Shown: piece after piece, positions 47,131 to 57,972 of the stretch | How positions within the stretch are numbered: the stretch's first letter is position 1 | Layout of the letters: each line of letters begins with the position of its first letter | NCBI GenBank assembly: GCA_019454045.1 | Contig: SKCR01047711.1 | Coordinates: forward strand, 49,182-113,181 | Direction of reading: 5' to 3' | From: Zanthoxylum bungeanum | Taxonomy: Eukaryota > Streptophyta > Magnoliopsida > Sapindales > Rutaceae | DNA: 64,000 bases | Program-made: the position numbers and the translations under genes | The notes under the pieces: model-generated | Told to the model about the DNA's origin: nothing | Databases searched by the model: none | Seen by the model: the letters and a program-made list of their open reading frames with translations, nothing else

Positions 47131-48811
47131 CTAGGCATATGTTTGGATGATACCAAACTAGAACCCAAATTGGATAAGTTCCAATTGTAGGTTATCCTAG
47201 GGTTACCAAAATATTGTACTTAAACATCTCACGAGAGAACAATTAGATTGTTGCTCACCATGCAGATTTCCTAAGAGGAATACCGATATGCAGTGGTAAG
47301 TGGGAGGATAGTAAAACTCGATGAAAATCAGAGTAATACTATTCCTGGCACCGATCCTTAATGGAACACAAAATAGTTCATCAAGGATGAAACTATTACC
47401 ATTAATCTTCATATACACAAGAACCGCGTAAGTCGGAGAGAGTCAGAAAAACAACCTGAGGTATGGGTTTCTGATCTCACCTCATAAAGATGTTAATCTT
47501 TTGAGGTATACCAACTGACTACGTATGAGGAAGTGATACAAGGTATCGACTCCCTATTATGACAAAGTGTCATGTGTCCGAAATGGATTCCATGTATATC
47601 AACTATGTTTGGACACTAGTTGCTGTACCGCAAGGCATTATGCCTATTGGTACAATAAGTCTTCAAGGAATACATAGATGGATGGCAATATACCAACGTA
47701 TAAAGCTAGGCTTTTAGCGGAAAGGTATTGTTATCAACATTGTATTGATTACGATTCAACCTTTTACCTGTTGCCACGGTAAATCCATTTGGATAATGCT
47801 TGCTAAAGCTTTGTATTTCATTTATGAAATATGTCAGCTTTACGGGAAAATCACTTTCCTTAAAAGGAAACCTTTTGGAGGATGTTTACAACATCATGTC
47901 GGTTTTGTCGTACAAAACTAGCAAACAAGGTTTTCATGTTATTCGATCCATGTTTGGATTGAAGCAAGCATAGGTTATTGGAATTATCGTTTTGATGTAA
48001 TCATAATGGAGTATGATTTAATTCGAAACAAAAATGATTCTTGTGTATATAAAGAGGGTTAGTAGGAGCGCACTGACAGTGGATGTCCTATACAAATTAT
48101 AATGTATGTCATTTCTGGAAATGATATCCCATAAATAACTATCGGCGAAAGCTTGGCTTTCGAAAACTCTCCGTGGATCGTACATTGAAAAATGTACGCG
48201 ACCTGGTGTCTCATACGCTCTGAGCATATGAAATAAGCACACAGGCCAATCCAAGTGATAGTCACTGGATTGAAGTTAAGAACATCTGTTAGTATCTGAG
48301 AGAACTAAGGATGTTGTCTTAGTCTATGGAGATGGAGAACTTGAAGTGACTGGGATCACTATAGCAAGTTTCCTAAACCGATAAAACGACTATAAGTCAC
48401 AAACGGTACTACAAAGTTTGAATAACGGAACAATGAGCTGGAAATCTTCCAAGCAAGATACTATTACCGAATAAACAACAAATGCGGGTTATTGCTGCAG
48501 CTGAGGCGGTAATAGAAGCCTTATGGGTCGATAACAAATCTAATTAGATTAGATATAATTCTGTTAGCAGCTAAGCTAGGCTTGAGCACATGCTTAAGAA
48601 TTAATGGTCTCATCAACGATCCAGATACATACTTCGATATTCATCTGATTCGTTCGGATCATACATCGTAACGATGTGATGATCGAATAAATCCCATCAG
48701 ATAATAGTCATGCAAATCCACTGACGAAAGCTTTTCTCAGCAGTTTGAGCCAACCGTATATAGTTCGGGTGTCAAGCACTCGAGTGACTGGCTATAGGCC
48801 AAGTGGGAGAT
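47131..48811 (+). pseudogene. Copia A pol remnant: RT and RNase H
   Basis: Shifting-frame translation shows Copia landmarks in order: EMDSMYINYVWTLV then PQGIMPIG (about 47584-47650), a worn YKARL..KG segment (about 47700), a worn TFLNG..DVY segment (about 47850), MEYDLIRNKNDSCVYK (about 48007), WKSSKQDT (about 48441) and IAAAEAVIEALW (about 48492-48530), the end of RNase H. Catalytic motifs cannot be read reliably. It closes with 'ggccaagtgggagat' (48798-48811), the polypurine tract. Confidence 0.8.
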
Positions 48812-50857
48812 AGTTGGACAATTATGACCCATAGCGTCACTATTTGTACAGATCATGGTGTTGTTGGACAAATTAACTATGTGACAAAGGAGATTGCACT
48901 CTTATTATTTGTGATTAGATCACCTAGATGTATAAATGATAAGAGGTCTCTATGATTTGTTCCTGGACGGAGAATGATATGAGACAGTATCAGTCCATGA
49001 AGGATAAATCATTAAATATCCCTAGTCAGAGTATTATCGAGATTGGACATCGATAAATACGTAAAAGACTAGTATTACACTTGTGCGCGTTGTGAGGGCA
49101 CAACGACATAGTTCTCATATATTTGGGTATATGATACTCATGCAAGTGTAATAGGAGGTTGTGTTTTACGCATGGTACGGGAAACAGCTTCGCTCTGGAT
49201 AGACCCCCTCGGAATTCCATTGGTTGTATGACTATGTGTCTATGGAAGTCTGAAATCAGGGTAGGTGTATTTGGTCTTAACCTGAGACTTGCACACCGCT
49301 AATACTTGTGACAATCAATATACTTTGGTTGAGGTCGTCCAGGGCTTTAACAAGTTATTTGTACGCCAATACTGGTATATTGAGAATCGTAGTGTGTTGG
49401 GTGTGATGTCAAGACGGAAGTGTCACTCAGTCATATGGAGATGATGGTCATGTAGGATACGGGACTGGTTCTCTAAATGCTGCAGTTATCGGGAATAATG
49501 ACAAGGTCAGGTTTATCCGATTATAGAGACTAGTCACCAGACATCCGACATGTACTTCGTATGGGGCAGACACAATTCCTATCACGTGATCATCCGATAC
49601 TGGACAGAAATACGCAATACTACGTATAATACGCCTGATATAGATCATTTATTCCTGTAAGGATATTTCCGGAGAATTGGGAAGGCATGGCGCTTTGCTA
49701 GAGGCCAACATTGTCTTGTAAATCGGTATAAAACGTAGTACGAGGTACTTATGTGTTCGGATAATCCGACGACCGAATTTACTGCCAACATATCCGGGGA
49801 TCTCATGGGTCGCTTCCCAAAGATTCACCGATGACGTATAACTCGCACTCTAATTAATCTGGGATTAATTAGAAGAGAGAGAAAATTAATCTCGGATTAA
49901 TCGCGGAGATATTTTATCTGGGATAAAATATCATTTAAAGAGAGATAGCGATTAATTTGGAATTAATCGGTAAATTAATATATTCGATATATTAAACGAA
50001 ATTAGATTTCGACGCGGAATTAAAATTAGATTTTAATTCGAGCGAACGAATTAATTTAGAATTAATTAGCTAGCGATGTGAATAGTGATTTCGCTAGGCG
50101 TAATCATTTAATTACGACGCAACGGAAAATTCGTTAATTTGGAATTAGCGAACCCGAGCCCAAGATTATTTGCGAGCGCATTCGCATTTCGAATTCGAGT
50201 GCGGCACGTCAAATCAAGCGTAAAATCACTAGTCGCATCAAGCGTCAAATCATTAGTCACTTTGAGTGATGTGACAACTTATCACTTGATTTGATTGATT
50301 AATAGATTGATTAATGGAAGTTGATGGGTAGCATTTAATGCTATTTTGGAGCCAAAAATTGTGTTGACTTTTTGAAAGTCTTTACACAAATTTGGTATAT
50401 GTTTTTATTTGGTTTTGGAAATTAATTTAATTAATACATAACTTCTCTCATTCTCTCTAATTCTTCTCTCTCTCACGCCCAACCAGTGGGCTTTTTCTTC
50501 TGTTCTGGGCAGTGAATTGTCGTGGAAATGGAGGAAGAAAGGGAAGCCAAGAGTTGGATTTTTGTGGCAAAAATCGCAAGTGCTAGCACACTACGAGACA
50601 TGCGAAGGTGATAGGGAAGTCCCCCATGAGTCGAGAACCGTTCGACGAAGCTCGGAGCTTGACGAAGGAACCAAACGAAGGCCAAAGTAGTGAGCACTGG
50701 CAGCTCACTGTCGTGACCAGTAGATAGGCAGAAAGTGATTTTTTGTTCGTCGCGCTTCGCTCAACCGATCGATGTGAGTATTCCACAACTTCCTCGATGT
50801 GTATTCGCACTTGATTCATGCTTATAATTGATCTTGGGACCTTAATAGAAACCAACA
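48812..50857 (+). mobile_element. 3' LTR of Copia A
   Basis: 2046 bp from AGTTGGACAATTATG (first T changed to A compared with Copia C) to GAAACCAACA. It contains the hairpin ladder at 49852-50152. To its right lies tandem-repeat DNA of the Tat-type body, so Copia A inserted there; the matching left flank is lost. Confidence 0.85.
49852..50152. repeat. Ladder of nine short hairpins with three-base loops
   Basis: Hairpins at 49852-49870, 49885-49901, 49908-49932, 49949-49969, 49975-49995, 49997-50011, 50017-50039, 50049-50067 and 50130-50152. Arms are 6-11 bp and perfect, apart from one G-T pair in the last; loops are TGG, TCG or TAG. Confidence 0.85.
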
Positions 50858-51093
50858 CTTCAACCCCTGAGATTTCTTCCCGAACCATGCTGGGTGTGAG
50901 ATGCTTCGATCTTTGGTATTTCTTCCCGAACTGAGTTGAGTTGATGGTGAGGTGCTACGACCTTTGGGCTTCATTCCGAACCATCTTGGGTATGAGATGA
51001 TTTGATCTCTGGTCTTCATTCCCGAACTGAGTTGAGTTGATGGTGAGGTACTTCGACCTCTTGGCTTCATTCCCGAACCATGCTTGCTGTGAG
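50858..51093 (-). repeat. Tat-type tandem repeats, left part
   Basis: Units 'gatgcttcgatctttgg', 'cttcccgaactgagttgag' and 'ttgatggtgaggtgc', continuous with 53048-54350 once the solo LTR is removed. Confidence 0.85.
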
Positions 51094-53047
51094 TGTTGGA
51101 AATCTAATAACCATGTCCCCAAGATAAAAACAAGCAAAATAAATATAAGAATGAACTATATTGAAGTAATGGCGGAAAAATACTCACAAAAACGGAATGT
51201 GGATGCAATGGATGAAACAATGTTGCTCCTTTGTGCAGTGGAAGATTCGGCCAAGCAGTAAAGAGAAGCTCCAAGCTTTAATTGATCCTTCCAAGCTCTA
51301 AGATGAGTTTCCCATAACACCTTGTATGATCCCTTGATGTTGCTAGCCAAAGTTGTGTGTTAGAGTTCCAAACAAGCACACTTTCTTCTTGTCTTGCCAC
51401 AAAACAAATGAAGAAATGGAGAGAGCTTTGAGAGCTCACTGTTTCGGTAATTAGAGAGGGAGAGAAGGATTTTATTTTTGTTTCAAAAATCAATTTATAT
51501 TTATGTCATAATTATATTAAATAATAATATACTTATGACATAAACCATGCAAAGACTTAGAGTGTCTAACACTCAATTTCCATGCAATACCCTTGAGTGC
51601 TTTGTACACTATCTTCATGCAATACATCTTGATTAAATAATGCAAATAATGACAAGTGTCATGTGGGCCCCACACGTTTCCAAATGAAAGTGGGCCCACG
51701 TGCACTCACGCGTTCGGGTTCGATATTTCCGAAATACCGAGCTTACATCGCGACGTTAATTAAATCGAATTTAAATAAATAATTGCGCCTAGCGAAATTA
51801 TTATTTACGTCGCTAACGAATTAATTCTAAATTAACTCGTTTGCCCGAATTAAAATCTAATTTTAATTTCGCGTCGAAATCGAATTCCGATTATTATATC
51901 GAATATAATAATTTTACGATTAATTCTAAATTAATCGTTCTCTCTCTTTTTATAGTATTTTATCCAAGATAAAGTCTCTCCGTAATTAATCCAAGATTAA
52001 TCGAGTTTGAATCATACGTCATCGGTGAATCTTCGGAAGCGACCCAAGAGACCTCTAGATATGTTGGCAGTAAATCCGGTTGTCGAACTATTCGAACACG
52101 TACGTACCAAGTACTACGTTTTTACCGATTTACAAGACAAGGTTAGCTTCTAGCAAAACGCCATGCCTACCCAATTCTCTAGAAATATTCTTACTGGAAT
52201 ATTAGATCTATAACAGGCGTAGTAACCGTAGTATAGTGTATATCGAACCAGTATCGGATGATCACATGTAAGGCCTGGGGCTGGATATGTGTCTGCCCCG
52301 TACGATACACATATCGGACATCAAGCAACCAGTCTCTTTGAATCGGATAATCCTGACCTAGTCATATTATCCCGATGGTTGCAACCATTATAGAGTACTA
52401 GTTCTGTATCCCTCGCGATCATCATCTCCATATGTCTGAAGTGATACTTCCATCTTGACATCACACCCAGTACACTACGATTCTCGATAAACCCAGAAGA
52501 GGTATACACAGAACTCGTTAAAGCCCTGGACCACCAAACCTAAATTTACCCGATTGTCGTAAGTACTAGCGATGCAAATCTCAGGTTAAGATCATATGCA
52601 CCTACCCTGAAGCGGACTCCCATAGACACGCAGACATACTACCATGGGACTCCGCGGGGTCTATCCAGAGCGAAGCTGTTTTCTTACTATCGGTAAAACA
52701 CAACCTCCTACCGCACTTGCATAAGTATCCAATACTTAAATATATGAGAACTATGCCGTTGTGCCCTCACAACATGCACAAGTGTAGTACTAGTCTATTC
52801 CGCATTATCGATGTCCAATCTCGATAATACTACGACTAGGGATATTTAATGATTAAACCTTTATGGATTGATACTGTCTCATATCATCACAATCCGGAAC
52901 TAATCATAGGGACTTTTACCATTTATATATCAAAGTAAATAAATTACAAAACGGTAAAAGGCAATTTCATTACTACATAGTTAATTTTGTACAATAATAC
53001 AATATCATTTACAAAATAGTGACGCTATGGGTCATTACTGTCTAACA
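51094..53047 (-). mobile_element. Solo Copia LTR
   Basis: TGTTGGAAATC...CTGTCTAACA flanked by GTGAG on both sides (51089-51093 and 53048-53052), a perfect 5-bp duplication. It is similar to the Copia A and C LTRs (including the hairpin ladder at 51760-52005 and 'atagcgtcac'), but more diverged. No internal region is present. Confidence 0.9.
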
Positions 53048-54350
53048 GTGAGATGCTTCAATATCTGGGATTCATTCCCGAACTATGATGAGTTGATGGC
53101 GAGGTGCTTCAACCCCTGGGATTCATTCCCAAACCATCTTGGGTGTGAGATGCTTTGATATATAGGCTTCATTCCTGAACTGAGTTGAGTTGATGGCGAG
53201 GTCCTTCGACCTCTAGGCTTCATTCCCGAACCATCCTGGGTGTGAGATGCTTCGATCTCTAGGCTTCAGTCATGAACTGAGTTGAGTTGATGGCGAGGTG
53301 CTTAGACCCATGGGCTTTATTCCCGAACCATCATGGGTGTGAGATGCTTCGATCTTTGGGCTTCATTCCCAAACTCTGCTGAGTTGATGGCGATGAGCTT
53401 CGACCGCTGGGCTTCATTCCCGAACTATCATTGGTGTGAGATGCTTTGATCTTTGGGCTTCATTCCCGAACTGAGTTGAGTTGATGGCGAGGTACTTCGA
53501 CCTCTGGGCTTCATTCCCGAACCATCATGGGTGTGAGATGCTTCGATCTCTGGGCTTTATTCCCGAACTGAGTTGAGTTGATGGCGAGGTGCTTCGACCA
53601 CTGGGCTTCTTTCCTGAACCATCCTGATGAGATTCTTCGATCTCTAGGCTTCATTCCCGCACTGAGTTGAGTTGATAGCGAGGTACTTCGACCCCTGGGC
53701 TTCATTCTCGAACCATCCTAGGTGTGAGATGCTTCGATCTCTGAGGCGCTTCGACATCTGGTCTTCATTCTCAAATTGAGTTGAGTTGGTGGCGAGGTGC
53801 TTCGACCCTTGGGATTTGTTCCCGAACGATATTGGGTGTGAGATGCTTCGATCTCTGGGATTTATTCATGAACTGACGGTGAGGTGCTTCAACCCCTGGA
53901 CTTTATTCCTGATCCGTTCTGGGTGTGAGATGCTTCGATCTCTGGGATTTATTCCCGAACTGACGGTGAGGTTCTTCGACCCCTGGGCTTCATTCCCAAA
54001 CCATGTTGGTGTGAGATGCTTCGATATTTGGGGTTCATTCCTGAATCGACGGGGAGGTGATTCGACCTCTGGGCTTCATTCTCGAGCCGTGCTAGGTGTG
54101 AGATATTTCAATCTCTGAGCCGCTTCGACCTCTGGGATTCATTCCCGAACTGAATGGGTGATGGCGTTTTGGTCCATCTGTGTGACTTTTCGATCCACTA
54201 GGCAACCTTTTCCATGATGATGAGGTGCTTCGACCCCTGGGATTCATTCTCAAACTGTTGATAATATCGGCATGGACCCTGGGATTCATCCCTGAACTGT
54301 TGAACTGATGGTGGTGAGGCACTTCGACCCCTGATCCATCCTCATTGTCG
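53048..54350 (-). repeat. Approx. 97-bp tandem repeats in the 3' region of a Tat-type element
   Basis: About a dozen units, each with 'gtgtgagatgcttcgatctc', 'gggcttcattcccgaact', 'gagttgagttgatggcgagg' and 'gcttcgacccctgg'. The half-unit 'cttcgacc..tggg.ttcattcccgaac' occurs twice per unit, so a shorter ancestor was doubled. Confidence 0.9.
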
Positions 54351-55395
54351 AGGCTCTTTTCTCATCCTCATTCCGGAGGTTGTTCTCCATTCCCGGAGTT
54401 CTTCGTCCTCGCCACTTTTTCATCAAAGCTTGTGAATATAAAATAAAAATTGTGTGTATGCAACATGTATGCATGTATGTATGGATGCATTCCCTATTTC
54501 GATGGGTTTTCTTTGTCCTATTGGTTTGATGTTATCCTTGGTTAGGACTTCATTGCGCTATTTGGTGCCCTTTGCCTATAAAAGTCTTTGGTCGCCCTCT
54601 TGGCCTGCTTACAGATTCTTCCTGTCAATTCTACTCCGTTGATTGCTCAGTTCTCTTTGGTCTCATGGCTCAAGATCTTGTTGTGTCCCTTGTTCGCGGG
54701 GTGGTAGAATGGTCATACCCGGACCTGGCTCCACTTTCTTCTCTCCGCTACAGAAAAGATACTGCCTTGTGCTTTATCCATTGAGTTACAAGCCCTTCTA
54801 CCTTGCAAGCCGGTTTCTTGGGAGTCCCTTTGTCTTGCAGGTTTGTCCTATCTTTTACCTAAGCTGTCATTTCAGATTTTCAATTTAGCGGATTGCTCTA
54901 TCTTGCCTGAGTTGCATTTTTAGGTTTTCAACTCAGCGAGCTAAAACTTTTTTTTTCTCTTTTTTTTTTCTTTTTTCTCTCTTTTTTTTTTTAATTTTTT
55001 TTTCAGATCTGTCTTCATTCTCGAGATTCTTCGCTCGTCCTCTTTCCCGAGGCTGTTATCCATTCTCAGAGTTCTTCTCCTAGATCTCCTGACCTTGGTC
55101 CAGCATCTAAGAAACAAAAGACATGATTTGTAATTACTTGACTCTAATCTTTCCCGGTTAGATGAGATTTATGCAATCTATGAACATCCTGAACATTTGT
55201 TTCAATAAAGGCATTTGCATTACTTCTCAGTACATATGTAGGAAATAAACTGCATTGCAAGGGTACCTCTGTCGCTAACTATTCCTCACAGATTTTACAA
55301 TTAGCCATTTTTCTTGCTCACTCATGCTCTTATATTTTGCTTGGGCTGTCCTTTGCGGATTTTCAACCCAAACGAGCCTTTTTTTTTTTTATGCA
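54351..55395 (-). other. Post-pol region of the Tat-type body
   Basis: No gene. 54455-54560 resembles 36425-36560 of the array. Pyrimidine-rich tract at 54943-55005. Words such as 'cttcattctcgagattcttcg' echo the tandem repeats. Confidence 0.5.
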
Positions 55396-55657
55396 AAGTA
55401 TTACTTCAGCCTGTTCACGTTGATGGCTTGGTGAACTCATTACCTTCCAAATCTGACAGTCTCACTGCCCCATTCCCCATCACCTTTTTGACTAGGTAGG
55501 GCCCTTCCCAATTGGGCCTGAACTTTCCCCTTGAGTCCATTATCAGTGGCTTCGACTTCTTGAGCACTAGATCACCTTTTATGATCTTGGTGGGATGCAC
55601 CTTCTTGATAGCGGGCTTCATACGGAAGCATCTTCTTACTGAGGTAGTAGACTGCAT
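55396..55657 (-). pseudogene. Tat-type pol: integrase C-terminal domain
   Basis: The frame reads KKVHPTKIIKGDLVLKK, then GKFRPNWEGPYLVKKV, GAVRLSDLEGNEFTKPS and NVNRLK before a stop. This is the chromodomain-like end of a Tat integrase (GDLVL.K, NWEGPY.V, L.D..G). It should bind DNA during integration. The catalytic core of the integrase is absent: the sequence jumps here directly from RNase H. Confidence 0.85.
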
Positions 55658-56040
55658 GTTCCACTCCTATCTCATCTGCCTGTACCATCATCGTCCCAGC
55701 GCTTCGGGTTCTATGGCCAAATACAACACCAAGGATTTGCCCGGCCTTCCAGGTTTCAGGACTGGCAGTTTAACCAAATATTCTTTGAATTGTCAAAAGC
55801 CTCTTGACATTGCCTATTCCACTCCACAGACTGGTCCTTCATTAGTAGCTTGAAGACGGGCTTACATACTGATGTTAGCTTGGCAATGAATCGACTGATA
55901 TACTGGATTTTCTCGAGAAAAGCTTCATCTTTGGTGCAGATATCTCGGTAATTGCCTTGATCTTTTTTTTTAGGTTCCACTTCTATTTTTCCCATTCCTA
56001 CCATATGCCCTAACAACTTTGCAGTTGTTACCCCAAACAC
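55658..56040 (-). pseudogene. Tat-type pol: RT end and N-terminal RNase H
   Basis: Minus-strand translation: VFGVTTAKLLGHMV (RT end), EKIQYISRFIAKLTSVCKPV and FKLLMKDQSVEWNRQCQEAF (connection), then, after frameshifts, LVLYLAIEPEALG and YYLSKKMLPYEA (start of RNase H, 55630-55800). RNase H is cut off after this and joined to the integrase tail, so a deletion removed its end and the integrase core. It is separated from the RT frame by a frameshift near 56030. Confidence 0.85.
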
Positions 56041-56882
56041 ACACTTCTTGGGGTTGAGTCAGAGGTTGTACTTATCGACCCTTTGAAGTTCTCCAACGCT
56101 TCTATATGTCCGACCCTCGTCTCTAACTTAAACATCATGTCATCCACGTATACCTCAATCTCCTTATGCATCAAGTCATGGAATAATGTAATGGTCATTC
56201 GTTGATAAGTGGCTCCCGCATTCTTAAGCCCAAACGGCATCACCTTGTAACAATATGTACCCCACTCAGTGACGAAGGCAGTCTTATGCTTGCCTTCCTC
56301 AACCATGAAGACCTGGTTATACCCTGAGAATCCATCCGTGAACGAGTACATAGCAGATAAAGTCACGCTATCAACCAATATGTCTATATGAGGTAGGGGA
56401 AAATCATCTTTTGGGCAAGCTTTGTTGAGGTCCCTATAATCCATGCACATTCTGACATTTCCATCCTTCTTGGGTACCGGCACAATGTTGGATAACCACT
56501 CGGGGTACTTCACCGCCTCTAAGAACCCCACATCTATCTGCTTCTTGACTTCTTCCCTAACCTTTTCGGCCCATTCTGGCCTCATTCTTCGGAGCTTCTG
56601 TTTTACTGGTCTGATGTTCGGATAAGCAGGTATCATTTTCTGGGCAATACCTCTGTCTACTCCTGGCATGTCTTCATAGGACCAGGCGAATACTTTTGCA
56701 TATTTTATTAATATTCTCTCTAATTCTTTCCGCTCATCAGAGGTAACCTCACTTGCAATTGAAATTTCCTTGGGGTTTTCATATGTACCAAGATTAAATG
56801 CATTTGTCTTTATTGAGTTAATGTCAAATATGCTCATGTCATGCATGTTATGATGTGGACTAACAGGAAAAGAATCGAACAA
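56028..56882 (-). pseudogene. Tat/Ogre-type gypsy reverse transcriptase
   Basis: 284-codon open frame, the best preserved coding segment here. In order: FAWSYEDMPGVD, VKQKLRRMRPE, an LSNIVPVPKKDG finger motif, MCMDYRDLNKACPKDDFPLP, DGFSGYNQ (first catalytic Asp), YCYKVMPFGLKNAGATYQR and YVDDM (catalytic Asp pair). It would copy element RNA to DNA in the cytoplasmic particle. Motifs are intact, but the frame breaks right after the palm near 56030 and the downstream domains are deleted, so no functional polyprotein can be made. Confidence 0.92.
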
Positions 56883-57115
56883 GTAATATAAAAAATCAAT
56901 GTCTTTATGATTAATAAATACAGGATTATAATAAAATAAGTTAGGAAAATAAACATCTTCGTCATTTGCAGCCTTGTTTTCTCTGTTATATCACTGTAAA
57001 AATGTCCACTGCGAGTCATCCCATTTACCTCCTCTTCGTCACTGCTTGAGAAGTTTTCCCAGAAATCTTTCCCCCGCTCTATTTCATCTTCACTGCTGTT
57101 ATTCCATATCCCCAT
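56883..57115 (-). pseudogene. Tat-type gag-pol linker / protease region remnant
   Basis: MGIWNNSSEDEIERGKDFWE, then acidic SSSDEEE and GMTRSGHFY; a TRSG(R/H).Y motif typically stands before the protease in Tat polyproteins. A frameshift near 56990 moves to the frame reading YNPVFINHKDIDF, which leads into the RT frame. No clear protease active site (D-S/T-G) is visible, so the protease is deleted or decayed. Confidence 0.6.
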
Positions 57116-57239
57116 GCAAGAAGCTTAGTGGTTAAGAGTTTGGAGGACAAAGCTTTCAGACATGCCGAAGTTGATCATGTAGGTGGGTGGTGGAACAGAG
57201 TGGTAGTTGGGTAGATGGTTTCCATATGTGTTGGGTTGT

Positions 57240-57371
57240 TATTTTTCCTGGTCGGATATCTTGTAAGTGTCAATGAGGTTTTGGATCTCATGCCTAAGGC
57301 GGGTGCAGTTGTCAGTTTTGTGGCCTTTTTACTAATGGAAGTGACAATATAGTTTAGGTCGAGGTGGTGCG
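57240..57371 (-). pseudogene. Tat-type gag zinc-knuckle remnant
   Basis: The minus strand gives LYCHFH, two stop codons, KGHKTDNCTRLRHEIQNLID and KISD, matching the Tat gag knuckle (YC.FH...GH.T..C..L+.EIE.LI..GK). Most of gag upstream is missing; the leader repeats follow almost at once at 57430. Confidence 0.75.
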
Positions 57372-57493
57372 GCACATGGTTTGGAAGTGGTTTCGGTTCT
57401 AAGGGTTTTATGAGTCATTGCCTCTTCTTGACAAGTCTTCATTCTTTGCTAACCCAATAGAAATCTATGATGGCTTTTAAGACAAGGGGTCAA

Positions 57494-57740
57494 CATGATG
57501 CGTGTATGCATGCGATGCATGAGATGCATGAGGTGCATGAGATGTATAAGACACATGTGGTTATCAAAACAGTATGATGCGTGTATGCATGTGATGTATG
57601 AGATGCATGAGGTGCATGAGGGGCATGAGAAGCATGTGGTTATCAAAACAGCATGATGCGTGTATGCATGCGATGGATGAGATGCATGAGATGCGTGAGA
57701 TGCATGAGATGCATGAGATGCATGTGGTTATCAAAACAAC
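57494..57740. repeat. Three tandem leader units (79, 79 and 89 bp)
   Basis: Units start at 57494, 57573 and 57652. Each runs from 'catgatgcgtgtatgcatg' through 9-bp 'atgcatgag' repeats to 'catgtggttatcaaaaca'. The non-autonomous array has only one such unit (about 37710-37765), so this is a local expansion in the leader. Confidence 0.9.
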
Positions 57741-57972
57741 ATATACCATTCTGACCTTATTCCTCCCACATTCGTGGTAAGTCAATTTCTACAGGTATGG
57801 CTCATTTTATGCACCAATGTGGGGTACACAAAATTGTTTTCTCTTACGCAACAGGGGTGAACCTTGGCTACCTCAGTCCCTTTTTATAAGTAAAAGACAA
57901 AGACCGCCCATTTGCGAATTTGACTAAGCCTATTATGTGGATCGTGCCATTGTCTAGAAAGGATGAATTAGG
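57741..57972 (-). other. Tat-type leader, upstream part
   Basis: No gene. Non-coding leader of the Tat-type body, interrupted at 57973 by the Copia C LTR. Confidence 0.5.
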
